This document shows positions 35,776-44,543 of a stretch of 64,000 bases of DNA, piece by piece. The first letter of the stretch is position 1. Each line of letters opens with the position of its first letter. A model generated the notes under the pieces. That model worked only from the letters and a program-made list of their open reading frames with translations, made no database searches and had not been told where the DNA came from. Source of the stretch: Herbaspirillum sp. ST 5-3 (lineage in GTDB: Bacteria > Pseudomonadota > Gammaproteobacteria > Burkholderiales > Burkholderiaceae_D); NCBI RefSeq assembly GCF_004804275.1, contig NZ_STGI01000005.1:280312-344311 (forward strand), in the 5' to 3' direction. The position numbers were made by a program, and so were the translations under genes.

Positions 35776-36153
35776 CCCGTTCCCGATGAGTGTTTCGCCC
35801 GCGCTGCGTTGCCGCGCCCTCGCCTCTTCACATATGTTGTCGCTTCCGCAACGCGCTATCAATGCGCGTCCGGCTATATTTCATTGCTTATCGGCACTTT
35901 ACGACAAGAAAATTAGATTGCGACATATTTTTCGTGTCGATACCTCGGTTTTTCTCCGATTGAGCGAGATCAATGAACTTATCGTTCGTCCTTGGCTCCC
36001 AAGCTAAGCGGCGAAGGCTTATGTTAAAAACAAGACAGCGCCAAAGTCGGCATGCAAAGCCGATGGTGCCGCTTCACCAGTAGTCCCCGTCCGGAGCAGA
36101 TGCTTGATTGCACCCAAACATCGCAGCCCTTATGCCAACAGATTTTCAAGGTG

Positions 36154-36172
36154 TTTTGTGCACCGCACAAAA
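36154..36172. promoter_or_regulatory. Perfect palindrome upstream of phaP (candidate PhaR-type operator)
   Basis: TTTTGTGC-ACC-GCACAAAA has two exact 8-bp arms. It ends 6 bp before the -35 box of the phaP promoter. Phasin genes are commonly repressed by PhaR, which binds upstream of phaP; the identity of the binding protein here is inferred from position only. Confidence 0.4.
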
Positions 36173-36178
36173 TATCTC

Positions 36179-36206
36179 TTGACTTCACTAATTTCATCTG
36201 TAGAAT
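36179..36206 (+). promoter_or_regulatory. Sigma-70-like promoter of phaP
   Basis: TTGACT (36179-36184) and TAGAAT (36201-36206) are separated by 16 bp. The ATG of phaP is 72 bp downstream and is preceded by AAGGAG. Confidence 0.6.
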
Positions 36207-36277
36207 TGAAATTGTTGCAGCGCACAATACGCTGCGCTCACTGATCGACATCACGCATTTATTCCAAGGAGCAATTC

Positions 36278-36841
36278 ATGTTTAACATTCCCGAACAGTT
36301 TTCCAGCGTCGCCAAGGCCAACCTGGAAGCGCAACTGTCACTGATTACCAGCCTGACCACCAAGGCTTTCGAAAGCATAGAAAAGGTCGTGGATCTGAAC
36401 CTGAATGTGGCCAAGGCCTCGCTGGAAGATTCATCGATCGCCGCCAAACAACTGTTGTCGGCGAAGGATCCGCAGGAATTCTTCTCGCTGAGCGCAGCGC
36501 AGGCGCAACCGACCGCAGCCAAGGCAATTGCCTATGGCCGTCACCTGGCTGGAATCGCCACCAGTGCGCAAGCGGAACTGACCCGCGCCACCGAAGAGCA
36601 GATTGCTGAAGCCGGCCGCAAGGTATCGGCCCTCGTCGAAGACGTTTCGAAGAATGCGCCTGCCGGTTCGGAAAACGTGATCGCGATCGTCAAGTCGGCC
36701 ATCGGCAATGCCAACGCAGGCTACGAGCAATTCACACGCAGCACCAAGCAGGCAGTGGAAGTCATGGAAGCCAACATGAACTCGGCGGTCAGCCAGTTCA
36801 CCCAGGCTGCCGAAAAGACCGCCAACCGCGCACGGAAGTAA
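36278..36841 (+). CDS. phaP: Phasin family protein PhaP
   Basis: 187-aa polyhydroxyalkanoate granule-coating protein. It is almost wholly helical and rich in Ala, Glu and Lys without Cys, with the phasin start MFNIPEQFSSVAKANLEAQL typical of Burkholderiales. A consensus ribosome-binding site (AAGGAG) and a strong terminator flank it, so it is monocistronic and probably highly expressed when PHA accumulates. No PHA synthase gene is nearby. Confidence 0.93.
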   Translation: MFNIPEQFSSVAKANLEAQLSLITSLTTKAFESIEKVVDLNLNVAKASLEDSSIAAKQLLSAKDPQEFFSLSAAQAQPTAAKAIAYGRHLAGIATSAQAELTRATEEQIAEAGRKVSALVEDVSKNAPAGSENVIAIVKSAIGNANAGYEQFTRSTKQAVEVMEANMNSAVSQFTQAAEKTANRARK

Positions 36842-36861
36842 TTCCTCGCCGGGTTGGGAAG

Positions 36862-36889
36862 AACGGGCCGCATGCGGCCCGTTTTTTTT
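36862..36889 (+). terminator. Intrinsic terminator of phaP
   Basis: A GC-rich stem (ACGGGCCGC with GCGGCCCGT) with almost no loop is followed by eight T. It lies 20 bp after the phaP stop and just before the convergent diguanylate cyclase gene. Confidence 0.9.
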
Positions 36890-36912
36890 CGACCATATTT
36901 CCCGCGAAGACC

Positions 36913-37989
36913 TTAGTTCGGTGCAATCCGAATGCAATTACGTCCCGCATTCTTTGCCTCATACAGCGCCGTGTCGGCGCGGTTGAGCACCTGCCCGGTG
37001 GATTCCCCCCATCGCCACGCGGCGACTCCGGCTGATACCGTCACCGCCAGCCCCGGCGCGATGCGCTGCCAGTCGTGCCTCTCGACCGCTTCGCGCATGC
37101 GCTCCATCGCCACCGGCAAGGCATTCTCGTTGTAATCCACAAGCACGAAGGTAAATTCCTCGCCGCCGAATCGCGCCACCCGATCCGTCGCGCGCATCGA
37201 GTTCTGCAACAGCGCGGCAAGCGCCTTCAACACGACATCGCCGACGCCATGACCAAAGCGGTCGTTGACTGTCTTGAAGTGATCGACGTCGACAATCGCA
37301 ACGCAAAATCCCGATCCGGTCCGCTCGGCGCGCATGCGCTCTTCCTGCAACAAATCCATGAACTTGCGCCGATTCCAGATCCCCGTCAGCTCGTCGTGCG
37401 TGGCAAGCTCGGCCAGCCTTGCGGTAGCGTCGGCCAGATTCTTGTTCTTGACATGCAGCCGCTCGCGCAGGCGCGAAACTTCCGCATTGATGGCGATGAA
37501 CCGCGCGAACACCAGCACCAGCGAGCCCATCAGGATGGTCTGTTCGGCTCTTGTGGAAACGGCAATACCGACCTCTGCCCCGAGCAGCCACAGTACGCTG
37601 CACCAGGCGACGGACAGCAGTACCCAGGCGACCAGGAACGCACGCCGGCTGAAGTGCAGCACTGCATAGGCCAGCGGCACGAAAATATTGGCGATGAACA
37701 TGTATGTCACCTGCGGCGCCATCAGGACGCCGACCAGGTTGATGCCGCAGGCGGCCGTCACCTGCATGCCGGTGAGCGAGGGGTCGCGGCAATGGCGCGT
37801 GCTGCCGGAAGCGATTGCTGCGAGAAAGATCGTGTTGAAAATGAGGCCGGCCAGCAGAATCTTCAGCGGCACGGCATAGGAGATGGTGCCTACCGCCGCA
37901 TAGGCGAACAGGCTCAGTATGCCGACGACGTAGTCAATCCCCGCCAGGGCGGTCGTGCGAAGTCGGATGCGTGTCTTGGGATCTAACAC
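36913..37989 (-). CDS. Membrane-bound diguanylate cyclase (GGDEF domain)
   Basis: 358 aa starting at GTG. Six N-terminal helices (about 15-175) are followed by a short coiled region and a GGDEF domain from about 190. The active-site motif is GGEEF, with the product-inhibition RxxD (RATD) five residues earlier. It should make c-di-GMP in response to an unknown membrane or periplasmic cue. It is convergent with phaP. Confidence 0.9.
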   Translation of the reverse strand: MLDPKTRIRLRTTALAGIDYVVGILSLFAYAAVGTISYAVPLKILLAGLIFNTIFLAAIASGSTRHCRDPSLTGMQVTAACGINLVGVLMAPQVTYMFIANIFVPLAYAVLHFSRRAFLVAWVLLSVAWCSVLWLLGAEVGIAVSTRAEQTILMGSLVLVFARFIAINAEVSRLRERLHVKNKNLADATARLAELATHDELTGIWNRRKFMDLLQEERMRAERTGSGFCVAIVDVDHFKTVNDRFGHGVGDVVLKALAALLQNSMRATDRVARFGGEEFTFVLVDYNENALPVAMERMREAVERHDWQRIAPGLAVTVSAGVAAWRWGESTGQVLNRADTALYEAKNAGRNCIRIAPN

Positions 37990-38114
37990 GTTACACGCCG
38001 GTATGTGAGTACGCAGGACGAAAGCGAACGCTTTCGCCTCCCTTTGCAGACAGCAACGTACAAGGAAAGCAACTGCGGAACTTCAGTCACGCACGAGCGG
38101 AATGCGACCCCCAT

Positions 38115-38291
38115 CTACATATTGGAAACCCAATAGGTCGCCGCGAAGGTCGCAATCACCAGAACAATATAAGAAATCGTACGCAAGGTTTCCATGACGC
38201 CCATCTTGAAAAAACACGCTACATGCAATGTAGCAAGAGATGTCCCGGCCAAAATTGAGATTAAGCAGGTGTTTACTGCCTTGATTTTCAT
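38115..38291 (-). CDS. Possible small membrane protein
   Basis: 58 aa (69 aa if started at 38324) with two hydrophobic stretches and few charged residues. It is AT-rich compared with its neighbours. The AAGGA upstream of the internal ATG sits in a perfect palindrome (AAGGAAAT-T-ATTTCCTT). There is no family recognition; it could be a real small membrane protein or a chance frame in a 400-bp gap. Confidence 0.35.
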   Translation of the reverse strand: MKIKAVNTCLISILAGTSLATLHVACFFKMGVMETLRTISYIVLVIATFAATYWVSNM

Positions 38292-38388
38292 CAAGGAAAT
38301 AATTTCCTTATATTTCATGGACATACGGAAGCTTATCCCGCCTTATCCACAGAATTGACCACAGCTTTTGTGGGTAAGATGCGCTACT

Positions 38389-38709
38389 TCACCATTGCGG
38401 CGGCGCCACAACCGTCTCGTAGTGGGCGGAAGTCGCATCGAAGCGCGACAGCACCGCCCGCGCCTTCGGCGGAACCACGGCGAGTTCGTAGTGATCCCCG
38501 GCAAACGCTTTCACCGCATCGATCGAATCGAACCACATGAGGGTCGCGAACTCAACCTCGTTGTCCAGCTCGCGCCTGACCAGCGAAATGCCGCGGTAGC
38601 CCGGCACATTACGGGCGGCGATGCCGGGAAAGATTTCATTCAGCAAGAGGTCTTGGTAAATCGGTGCGTTGTGCATCGTTGTCCAGCCGCGCCAGATACG
38701 TGTAATCAT
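38389..38709 (-). CDS. Antibiotic biosynthesis monooxygenase (ABM) domain protein
   Basis: 106-aa ferredoxin-fold protein of the ABM superfamily: a short beta-alpha-beta-beta sandwich with the pattern ITRIWRGWT ... EFATLMWFDSIDAVKAFAG. Members are small cofactor-free oxygenases or stress proteins. It overlaps the DUF454 gene upstream by 4 bp. The substrate is unknown. Confidence 0.75.
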   Translation of the reverse strand: MITRIWRGWTTMHNAPIYQDLLLNEIFPGIAARNVPGYRGISLVRRELDNEVEFATLMWFDSIDAVKAFAGDHYELAVVPPKARAVLSRFDATSAHYETVVAPPQW

Positions 38710-39089
38710 TCGTCAACTCCTTCAACTCCTCCTGGATCGATTGTCTTCATGCGCAGAATCAGCAAGGTGACGCCGATGCCGATGGCAATCAGGAGTCCCT
38801 TCAGCATCAAGGGCTTGACCGTCGCGATCGAATATCCCATCGACACCCACAACAAGAGCAGCGTCATGATCTTGGCCTTGCGCGGCATGCCTTTCTTTTC
38901 TTCGATATTGCGCAGGTATTCGCCGAACATCGGATTGGTCTGCAACCAGCGGTGCAGGCGCTGCGAGCCGCGCATGTAGCAGGCCGAGGCGAGCAGCAGG
39001 AAGGGCGTGGTGGGCAGCAGCGGCAGGAAGACGCCGAGTATCGCCAGCACGACCGCGATGCTTCCGATAATGTTCAATGCTATTTTCAT
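38706..39089 (-). CDS. DUF454/YbaN-family inner-membrane protein
   Basis: 127 aa with helices at about 5-30 and 75-110. The signature GVFLPLLPTTPFLLLASACYMRGS-type motif identifies the YbaN/DUF454 family. It is translationally coupled to the ABM gene. The function of the family is not established. Confidence 0.85.
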   Translation of the reverse strand: MKIALNIIGSIAVVLAILGVFLPLLPTTPFLLLASACYMRGSQRLHRWLQTNPMFGEYLRNIEEKKGMPRKAKIMTLLLLWVSMGYSIATVKPLMLKGLLIAIGIGVTLLILRMKTIDPGGVEGVDE

Positions 39090-39134
39090 GCGCCCTGCCC
39101 CCCTGCCTTGCTCTCATCGAATCGGATCGAGACA

Positions 39135-40040
39135 TCAACCGCGCGGGTGGTGCTCCGCATGCAGCTTCTTCAGACGTTCACGCGCGACATGGGTGTAGAT
39201 CTGCGTGGTTGATATATCGGCATGTCCCAGCAACAACTGCACGACGCGCAAATCGGCGCCATGGTTCAGCAAATGCGTCGCAAACGCATGCCGCAGCGTG
39301 TGCGGCGACAAGGGCGCGTTGACCTGCGCCTGGAATGCGTATTTCTTGATCAGCGTCCAGAACATCTGGCGCGTCATCGCGGCGCCACGCGCCGTCACGA
39401 ACAAGGCGTCGTCGACCTGGCCATTCAGGATCGCCGGCCTGCCCTGCTTCAGGTATCGCTCGATCCATGCGCGCGCCTCTTCGCCGAACGGCACCAGGCG
39501 CGTCTTGCTGCCCTTGCCGGTAATACGCAGAACGCCTTCATTCATGCCCAGTTCGATAGACTTCAGCAATACCAGTTCGGACACGCGCAAGCCGCTTGCA
39601 TACATCAGTTCCAGCATGGTGCGATCGCGCAAGCCGAGCGGCGTAGTCACATCGGGCGCCGCCAGCAATGCCTCGACTTGCGCTTCGGACAAGGTTTTCG
39701 GCGTGCGAGGCGGCTGCTTCGCAGATTTCATCTTCAGGCACGGATCGGTACCGATCTTGTTCTGCCGCAGCGCAAGCTGATAAAAGCGCCGCAGCACCGC
39801 GAGGCGACGGTTCGCCGATGTCGCCTTGGTTTCGGCATGCTTCGCCGCGAAGTAGGCGTTGATGTCATCGCCTTGCGCGGCGTACAAGGCCTTGCCGCGT
39901 TCCGCCTGCAACCATGTTCCAAACAGGGCCATGTCACGGCGATAGGCATCGAGCGAATTCTTCGCCAAACCGTCTTCCAGCCACAAGGTGTCGCAAAATT
40001 CGTCGATTGCCGCCTGGTTTGCTGACAGCGCGTCGCTCAT
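39135..40040 (-). CDS. xerD: Tyrosine recombinase XerD
   Basis: 301-aa site-specific recombinase that with XerC resolves chromosome dimers at dif. The N-terminal SAM-like DNA-binding domain and the catalytic residues R (ASGLRVSEL), HxxR (HTLRHAF), H (LLGHAD) and Tyr (TQIYTH) are present. The start at 40040 gives the usual length and overlaps ogt by 4 bp; the open frame further upstream is ogt read in another frame. Confidence 0.93.
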   Translation of the reverse strand: MSDALSANQAAIDEFCDTLWLEDGLAKNSLDAYRRDMALFGTWLQAERGKALYAAQGDDINAYFAAKHAETKATSANRRLAVLRRFYQLALRQNKIGTDPCLKMKSAKQPPRTPKTLSEAQVEALLAAPDVTTPLGLRDRTMLELMYASGLRVSELVLLKSIELGMNEGVLRITGKGSKTRLVPFGEEARAWIERYLKQGRPAILNGQVDDALFVTARGAAMTRQMFWTLIKKYAFQAQVNAPLSPHTLRHAFATHLLNHGADLRVVQLLLGHADISTTQIYTHVARERLKKLHAEHHPRG

Positions 40041-40537
40041 CGATAACCTTCGACTCCCTCGTGCGCGAGCAGCCAGCGCTTGACGCCGACATGAAAGCCG
40101 GTTTCCTCGTCGTGATTGGAAAAGCCGCCCAGACCGCCGGAAGCGGTGACCCGATGGCAGGGAATGATGAGCGGGAACCAGTTGGCGCCGCAAGCCTGAC
40201 CGACTGCGCGCGGCGCGGAACGAATCTGCTTGGCGATCTGCCCGTACGTGACAACATCGCCGCGCGGAATGGCAGAAATGGCTTGCCAGACGCGATGCTG
40301 GAATGCCGTGCCGACTTCCGCCAGCGGCAGATCGAATTGAAAATCCGGGTCCTCCAGATATTGCTCGACCTGGCGCGCCACCTGCTCGGAAAGCGCGTCC
40401 GTCGGCGCTTTTTCGTGGAAGCTTTTCGGCAGGTAAACCAGCTCGCGCAGGACGCCCGGCTCGGTACGCACGCCGATCGCGCCGAATGGCGCTTCGACGA
40501 TGGCGGAGAATATATCGGTGGTTTGGGACGGCTTCAT
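40037..40537 (-). CDS. ogt: Methylated-DNA-protein-cysteine methyltransferase
   Basis: 166-aa DNA repair protein that removes alkyl groups from O6-methylguanine by transfer to its own Cys. The active-site motif IPCHRV and the helix-turn-helix GDVVTYGQIA are intact. It is coupled to xerD. The ATG at 40537 is preferred over the one 18 bp upstream. Confidence 0.92.
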   Translation of the reverse strand: MKPSQTTDIFSAIVEAPFGAIGVRTEPGVLRELVYLPKSFHEKAPTDALSEQVARQVEQYLEDPDFQFDLPLAEVGTAFQHRVWQAISAIPRGDVVTYGQIAKQIRSAPRAVGQACGANWFPLIIPCHRVTASGGLGGFSNHDEETGFHVGVKRWLLAHEGVEGYR

Positions 40538-40629
40538 ACCGATAGCATAAATCAAATCGGCGAGACGTTCTGCCGAAAAAAGTGCGGCAGGCGGCGAGAC
40601 CGGCTGCCCGTCCGCAGTCGATCAAGGCA

Positions 40630-41055
40630 TTACTTGACCAGCAACACCGGCACGTCCGACAGGGACACGATTTTCGACGATACCGAACCCAGGAACAGGT
40701 TGGCAATGGCCGTATGGCCTTGCGTACCGACGGCGATTTCGTCGCACCCCCATTCCCTGGCGCAACGCACCACGGTGGATGCCGGGTCGCCGACGAACAG
40801 ATGATATTGATGCGTGATTCCCGCCTCTTCCAGCATGGTGCGCGCCTTGGCGATCGCTTTCATGCCTTCGTCGTGGTGATATTGCTTGACCTGTGCGGTA
40901 CCGACAAAGGCACTGATATCGCCGTGCAAGGGATGTTGCACATTCAACAGTTGCACCTCATGCGCATCTTTTGCGGCGGACGCCCGCTTGATGACATAGG
41001 CCGCGGCGCGCAAGGAATTCTCCGAGCCATCGACTGCCAATAGGATTTTCAGCAT
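40630..41055 (-). CDS. Universal stress protein UspA family
   Basis: 141 aa, one Usp domain. The ATP-binding pattern G-x2-G-x9-G-S is complete (GTQGHTAIANLFLGS). The N-terminus MLKILLAVDGSENS is typical. It follows terC by 21 bp and may be co-transcribed with it. Confidence 0.9.
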   Translation of the reverse strand: MLKILLAVDGSENSLRAAAYVIKRASAAKDAHEVQLLNVQHPLHGDISAFVGTAQVKQYHHDEGMKAIAKARTMLEEAGITHQYHLFVGDPASTVVRCAREWGCDEIAVGTQGHTAIANLFLGSVSSKIVSLSDVPVLLVK

Positions 41056-41076
41056 GTTATTCCTCCTGCAACAATG

Positions 41077-41838
41077 TCAGCCATGACCGCCCTTGCGTGA
41101 ATCGGGCGCCTTTATTTCGTCTTGCGTTCCGTTTTGCGTGACGTCCTCCATTCTGCCCTCGCGCGCGGCCTCGTCGCGGGCGGAAAGCCACTTGCCGACG
41201 ACGACCACAATGCACGCGCCCACCACCGGCGCAAGCCAGTGCGAAGCGGGAAAGGCCTGTTCGGCCCAGTCGCCGATCGCGATATCGCTGACCACCATGC
41301 CGCCGGCCAGCCAGCCCAGCAGCGCGCCGCCGCCCGTCACCACAATGGGGAAGCGGTCCATCAGCTTCATCACCAGCTGACTGCCGAGCATGATGATCGG
41401 CACGCTCACGATCAGGCCGAAGATGACCAGCAACTGGCTGTCGCGCGCCGCGGCGGCGATCGCAACCACGTTGTCCAGGCTCATCACCACGTCGGCGATG
41501 ATGATGGTCTTGACCGCATCCCACAAGGTGTCGCCGGCCTCGATATTGCTGTCACCCTCGTCTTCCGGGCGCAAAAGCTTGATGCCGATCCACATCAGCA
41601 GCGCGCCGCCAACCACTTTCAGGTAAGGAACGGCCATCAGCGCGACCGCGAAAAAGATCAGGACCACGCGCAACGCGATCGCGCCGCCCATGCCCCAGAG
41701 AATGCCCAGCTTGCGCTGGCGCTCCGGAAGCCTGCGGCATGCCAGGCCGATCACCACCGCATTGTCTCCACTCAAGACAATGTCGATAAGGATGATCTGC
41801 AGGATGGCGATCCCGATATGTGCAACACCTGATTCCAT
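41077..41838 (-). CDS. TerC family integral membrane protein (YjbE/YkoY type)
   Basis: 253 aa with about seven helices. The intramembrane acidic motifs VLSGDNAVVIG and VMSLDNVVAIA mark the TerC family, which includes manganese and calcium exporters. The ATG at 41838 begins just before the first helix; the upstream extension is not conserved in character. No yybP-ykoY (manganese) riboswitch is recognisable upstream. Confidence 0.85.
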   Translation of the reverse strand: MESGVAHIGIAILQIILIDIVLSGDNAVVIGLACRRLPERQRKLGILWGMGGAIALRVVLIFFAVALMAVPYLKVVGGALLMWIGIKLLRPEDEGDSNIEAGDTLWDAVKTIIIADVVMSLDNVVAIAAAARDSQLLVIFGLIVSVPIIMLGSQLVMKLMDRFPIVVTGGGALLGWLAGGMVVSDIAIGDWAEQAFPASHWLAPVVGACIVVVVGKWLSARDEAAREGRMEDVTQNGTQDEIKAPDSRKGGHG

Positions 41839-42196
41839 AACGATCCTGATGAATTGAATGAATTTCCCCGGCCGAAACGCAACGGCGATCCCGCCGCTCA
41901 GCCAAAGGGAATGGGAACAACAAGGCAGGCGAAAGTGCCGCGACCGGCACAGGCTGATCGGCATATTGTCATCCACAGCATGGATTATTGCCTCTTTGCT
42001 CAGACCCGGCAATCATGCAAGAACTCATCGCGGAAAAGAGGCGCGCCGTCAGCGGCCGTTTGCATGCCGAAGCTTACCCGACCGGGCTTTCAATATGCTG
42101 TCAATGAGAAAGGCCGCCGGCATGCAGTCTTGCTGATGGCGGCGGCCTGCGCTTGGCATGCTGTTGTTCAGCTGTTTGCGCATGAATCGAAACTGC
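41839..42196. other. Intergenic region between terC and the chemoreceptor gene
   Basis: About 360 bp without a supported gene. It contains the terminator of the chemoreceptor gene (42102-42148). I looked for a manganese riboswitch ahead of terC and did not find its conserved core. Confidence 0.5.
42102..42148 (-). terminator. Terminator of the chemoreceptor gene
   Basis: On the minus strand a 9-bp GC stem (arms 42140-42148 and 42111-42119) is followed by TTTCTCATT. It lies about 50 bp downstream of the chemoreceptor stop codon. Confidence 0.65.
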
Positions 42197-44290
42197 TCAG
42201 AACTCCTCCCACTCGTCGCTGCCGCGCACTTGCGCGATCGCGTGGTTCGGCTTCACGATGGGTCTCGCCAGCGTCTTCTGCCGCGTCGGCAGCGCCGCAG
42301 CAGGTTGTGCCGCGCCGAGTCGAGCGGCCGTGCTTGCACCGGCTTCCAGCTTGAACACCGAGACGGCATGCGCCAGCTTGGTCGCCTGTTCCTGCATGCT
42401 GTGCGCGGCGGCGGCGGCCTGCTCCACCAATGCTGCGTTCTGCTGCGTCATTTCATCCATCTGGCCGATGGCGCGATTGACCTCTTCAATGCCGCCGCTT
42501 TGCTCCTGGCTGGCCGCAGTGATTTCGCTCATGATGTCGGCCACGTGCTTGACCGAGTTGACGATCTCGCCCATGGTATGGCCGGCCTGGTCCACCAGCT
42601 TGCTGCCGGCATCGACTTTTTCCACCGAGTCGCCGATCAGCTCCTTGATCTCCTTGGCGGCCGCCGCCGAGCGCTGTGCCAGCGTGCGCACTTCCGCCGC
42701 CACCACGGCAAAGCCGCGCCCCTGCTCGCCGGCGCGCGCCGCCTCGACGGCCGCATTCAGCGCAAGAATATTGGTCTGGAACGCGATGCCGTCAATCACG
42801 CCGATGATATCGACGATCTTGCGCGAGCTGTCCTTGATCGAGCCCATGGTATCGACCACCTGGCCAACCACCTGCCCGCCGCGCATCGCCACCTCCGACG
42901 CCGACAAGACCAGTTGATTGGCCTGGCGCGCATTCTCCGCATTCTGCTTGACCGTGGTGGTCAGCTCTTCCATCGACGATGCGGTTTCTTCCAGCGAACT
43001 CGCTTGCGACTCGGTGCGCGCGGACAGATCTGCGTTGCCGGTGGCGATTTCCCGCGAACCGGTGTCGATCATGGATGCGCTGTCGCGCACGTTGGCAATC
43101 ATGGAGGACAGATGTCCCTTCATCTCGCCGACCTGGTGCAGGATCGCTCCCAGCTCATCCTTCGAACGCACTTCCGGATCCGGGCCGAGGTCGCCGCCAT
43201 GCATGCGCTTTACCGATGCTTCCAGCATGCCGAGGTTGGCGCGGAACGCGGTATAGAAAGCCAGCATGAAATAGGCCGCAAGCAGCGCAATCAGGACGAT
43301 GGGCACCAGCGCAATGATTTGCCGCCGGCGCAGGTCGCTTTGACGCGCTTCGAGCAAGGTATCGAGGCTGGATGATGCCTGTGCCGCGAGCTTGAACAAG
43401 GCGTCGGTGGCCTGCGCGGTCTTGTCGAGATAATCGCGCGGTGACAACTGAAAGATCGGGCTGTTCGACAGATCGCCAGAGTGCGAGGTCAGCATTTCCT
43501 GCAGTGCGTCCAGGCGCTTGCGTGCATCGCCCAGGCTTTTTTCGAGCAACGCATTCTTCGCCATCGCCTCGTCGATGTCGCCCGCGGCGTCGGCGATCGA
43601 GCGCTTGGCAAGCACGCCGAGCTCCGACACCTTGCGCGCCTCCTGCAACGTGATTTCCTTGCGCGCGATGGCGCCCGCAGTGAGGCTGCGAATATCGTCC
43701 AGATCGGCGGCCAGCGTGACCAGCGAGGAGGTGACGGCATTCATCAGGTAAAAGGAATCGACGTCCGGATCCATCGCCAGATTCGAATGCGTGGCAGCCT
43801 GCTTGATGTGCTTCTGCAGTTCAGCCACCAGTTTCCGGTACGCGTCATCGGCGGCTTCGCCCGTGGCTTTCTCGGCCTGCTCCCACTGCCGCTTGACTGC
43901 CTGCCATTCCTTCGACAGCTCCAGGTCATCTGCGACGCCGGCCATGGCATCGATCTTCTTGACCTGTTCACCGGTCCGGTTGCGCATGTCGGCATAAGCC
44001 GTGCGCAATGCAGCGTCATTGCCATCCTGCGCCGCATTGGCGAATGCCCTTGCATTCTCGGCAAGCTGGGTCAGTTGCAGCAGTTGCTGCACATAAGTCA
44101 CGCCGACGCGCTCCCTGGCCGCGAAGTCGGCGTTGGACATCAGCTCGCGCTGCAGCATGAAGAACAGCACCAGCAGCGGAATCACGCCCATCGACGACAT
44201 CAGCAAGGTTTTCGGGAGGAATCGCATGCTGTTCAGCAGGCCGATCGCCGGCCGCAACAGGCCCTCTCGCGTTGTCCGATCGATACTCAT
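42197..44290 (-). CDS. Methyl-accepting chemotaxis protein
   Basis: 697 aa. Helix 1 is at about 25-45 and helix 2 at about 345-365, enclosing a helical periplasmic sensor of about 300 residues. HAMP, adaptation helices and the hairpin tip ([33 protein letters not shown]) follow. The C-terminus ends in DEWEEF, a CheR/CheB-docking pentapeptide type, so it is a high-abundance-style receptor. The ATG at 44290 follows AGGGGAGC. The ligand is unknown. Confidence 0.93.
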   Translation of the reverse strand: MSIDRTTREGLLRPAIGLLNSMRFLPKTLLMSSMGVIPLLVLFFMLQRELMSNADFAARERVGVTYVQQLLQLTQLAENARAFANAAQDGNDAALRTAYADMRNRTGEQVKKIDAMAGVADDLELSKEWQAVKRQWEQAEKATGEAADDAYRKLVAELQKHIKQAATHSNLAMDPDVDSFYLMNAVTSSLVTLAADLDDIRSLTAGAIARKEITLQEARKVSELGVLAKRSIADAAGDIDEAMAKNALLEKSLGDARKRLDALQEMLTSHSGDLSNSPIFQLSPRDYLDKTAQATDALFKLAAQASSSLDTLLEARQSDLRRRQIIALVPIVLIALLAAYFMLAFYTAFRANLGMLEASVKRMHGGDLGPDPEVRSKDELGAILHQVGEMKGHLSSMIANVRDSASMIDTGSREIATGNADLSARTESQASSLEETASSMEELTTTVKQNAENARQANQLVLSASEVAMRGGQVVGQVVDTMGSIKDSSRKIVDIIGVIDGIAFQTNILALNAAVEAARAGEQGRGFAVVAAEVRTLAQRSAAAAKEIKELIGDSVEKVDAGSKLVDQAGHTMGEIVNSVKHVADIMSEITAASQEQSGGIEEVNRAIGQMDEMTQQNAALVEQAAAAAHSMQEQATKLAHAVSVFKLEAGASTAARLGAAQPAAALPTRQKTLARPIVKPNHAIAQVRGSDEWEEF

Positions 44291-44485
44291 TTGACGCTCC
44301 CCTTGAAAGGAATTATTCCAGAATCCCCACCGCTGATTCGTCGGTCTGTTCTTCTTGTATGGAGGTACATGAAATCTCTTCTGATCATAATCTCGTTGCC
44401 GGGCGACATCCATTGTGTATTTCACTTAGCACTTGATCCAGCAAAAAAAGCACTCGAAAAAAACAACAGAGCTGACAGGATTTCA

Positions 44486-44513
44486 ATAAAAAAGGCGCGT
44501 CCGCAGACGCGCC
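44486..44513 (-). terminator. Terminator of the TRAP transporter operon
   Basis: On the minus strand the stem GGCGCGTC/GACGCGCC with a 4-nt loop is followed by TTTTTTATT. It is about 30 bp after the dctM stop. Confidence 0.9.
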
Positions 44514-44543
44514 CCATTCACCGCGAAACGATCCGCGGAAAAT

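Larger units (their letters stand above)
35776..36277. other. Divergent region between the giant hybrid gene and phaP
   Basis: About 500 bp, AT-richer than its surroundings, with no supported gene. It holds a sigma-70-like promoter (36179-36206) and a 19-bp palindrome (36154-36172) upstream of phaP. Only short shadow frames are present. Confidence 0.5.

Noticed and set aside
41839..42196. yybP-ykoY manganese riboswitch upstream of terC
   Set aside because: TerC genes often carry one, but the conserved core could not be found on the minus strand here.
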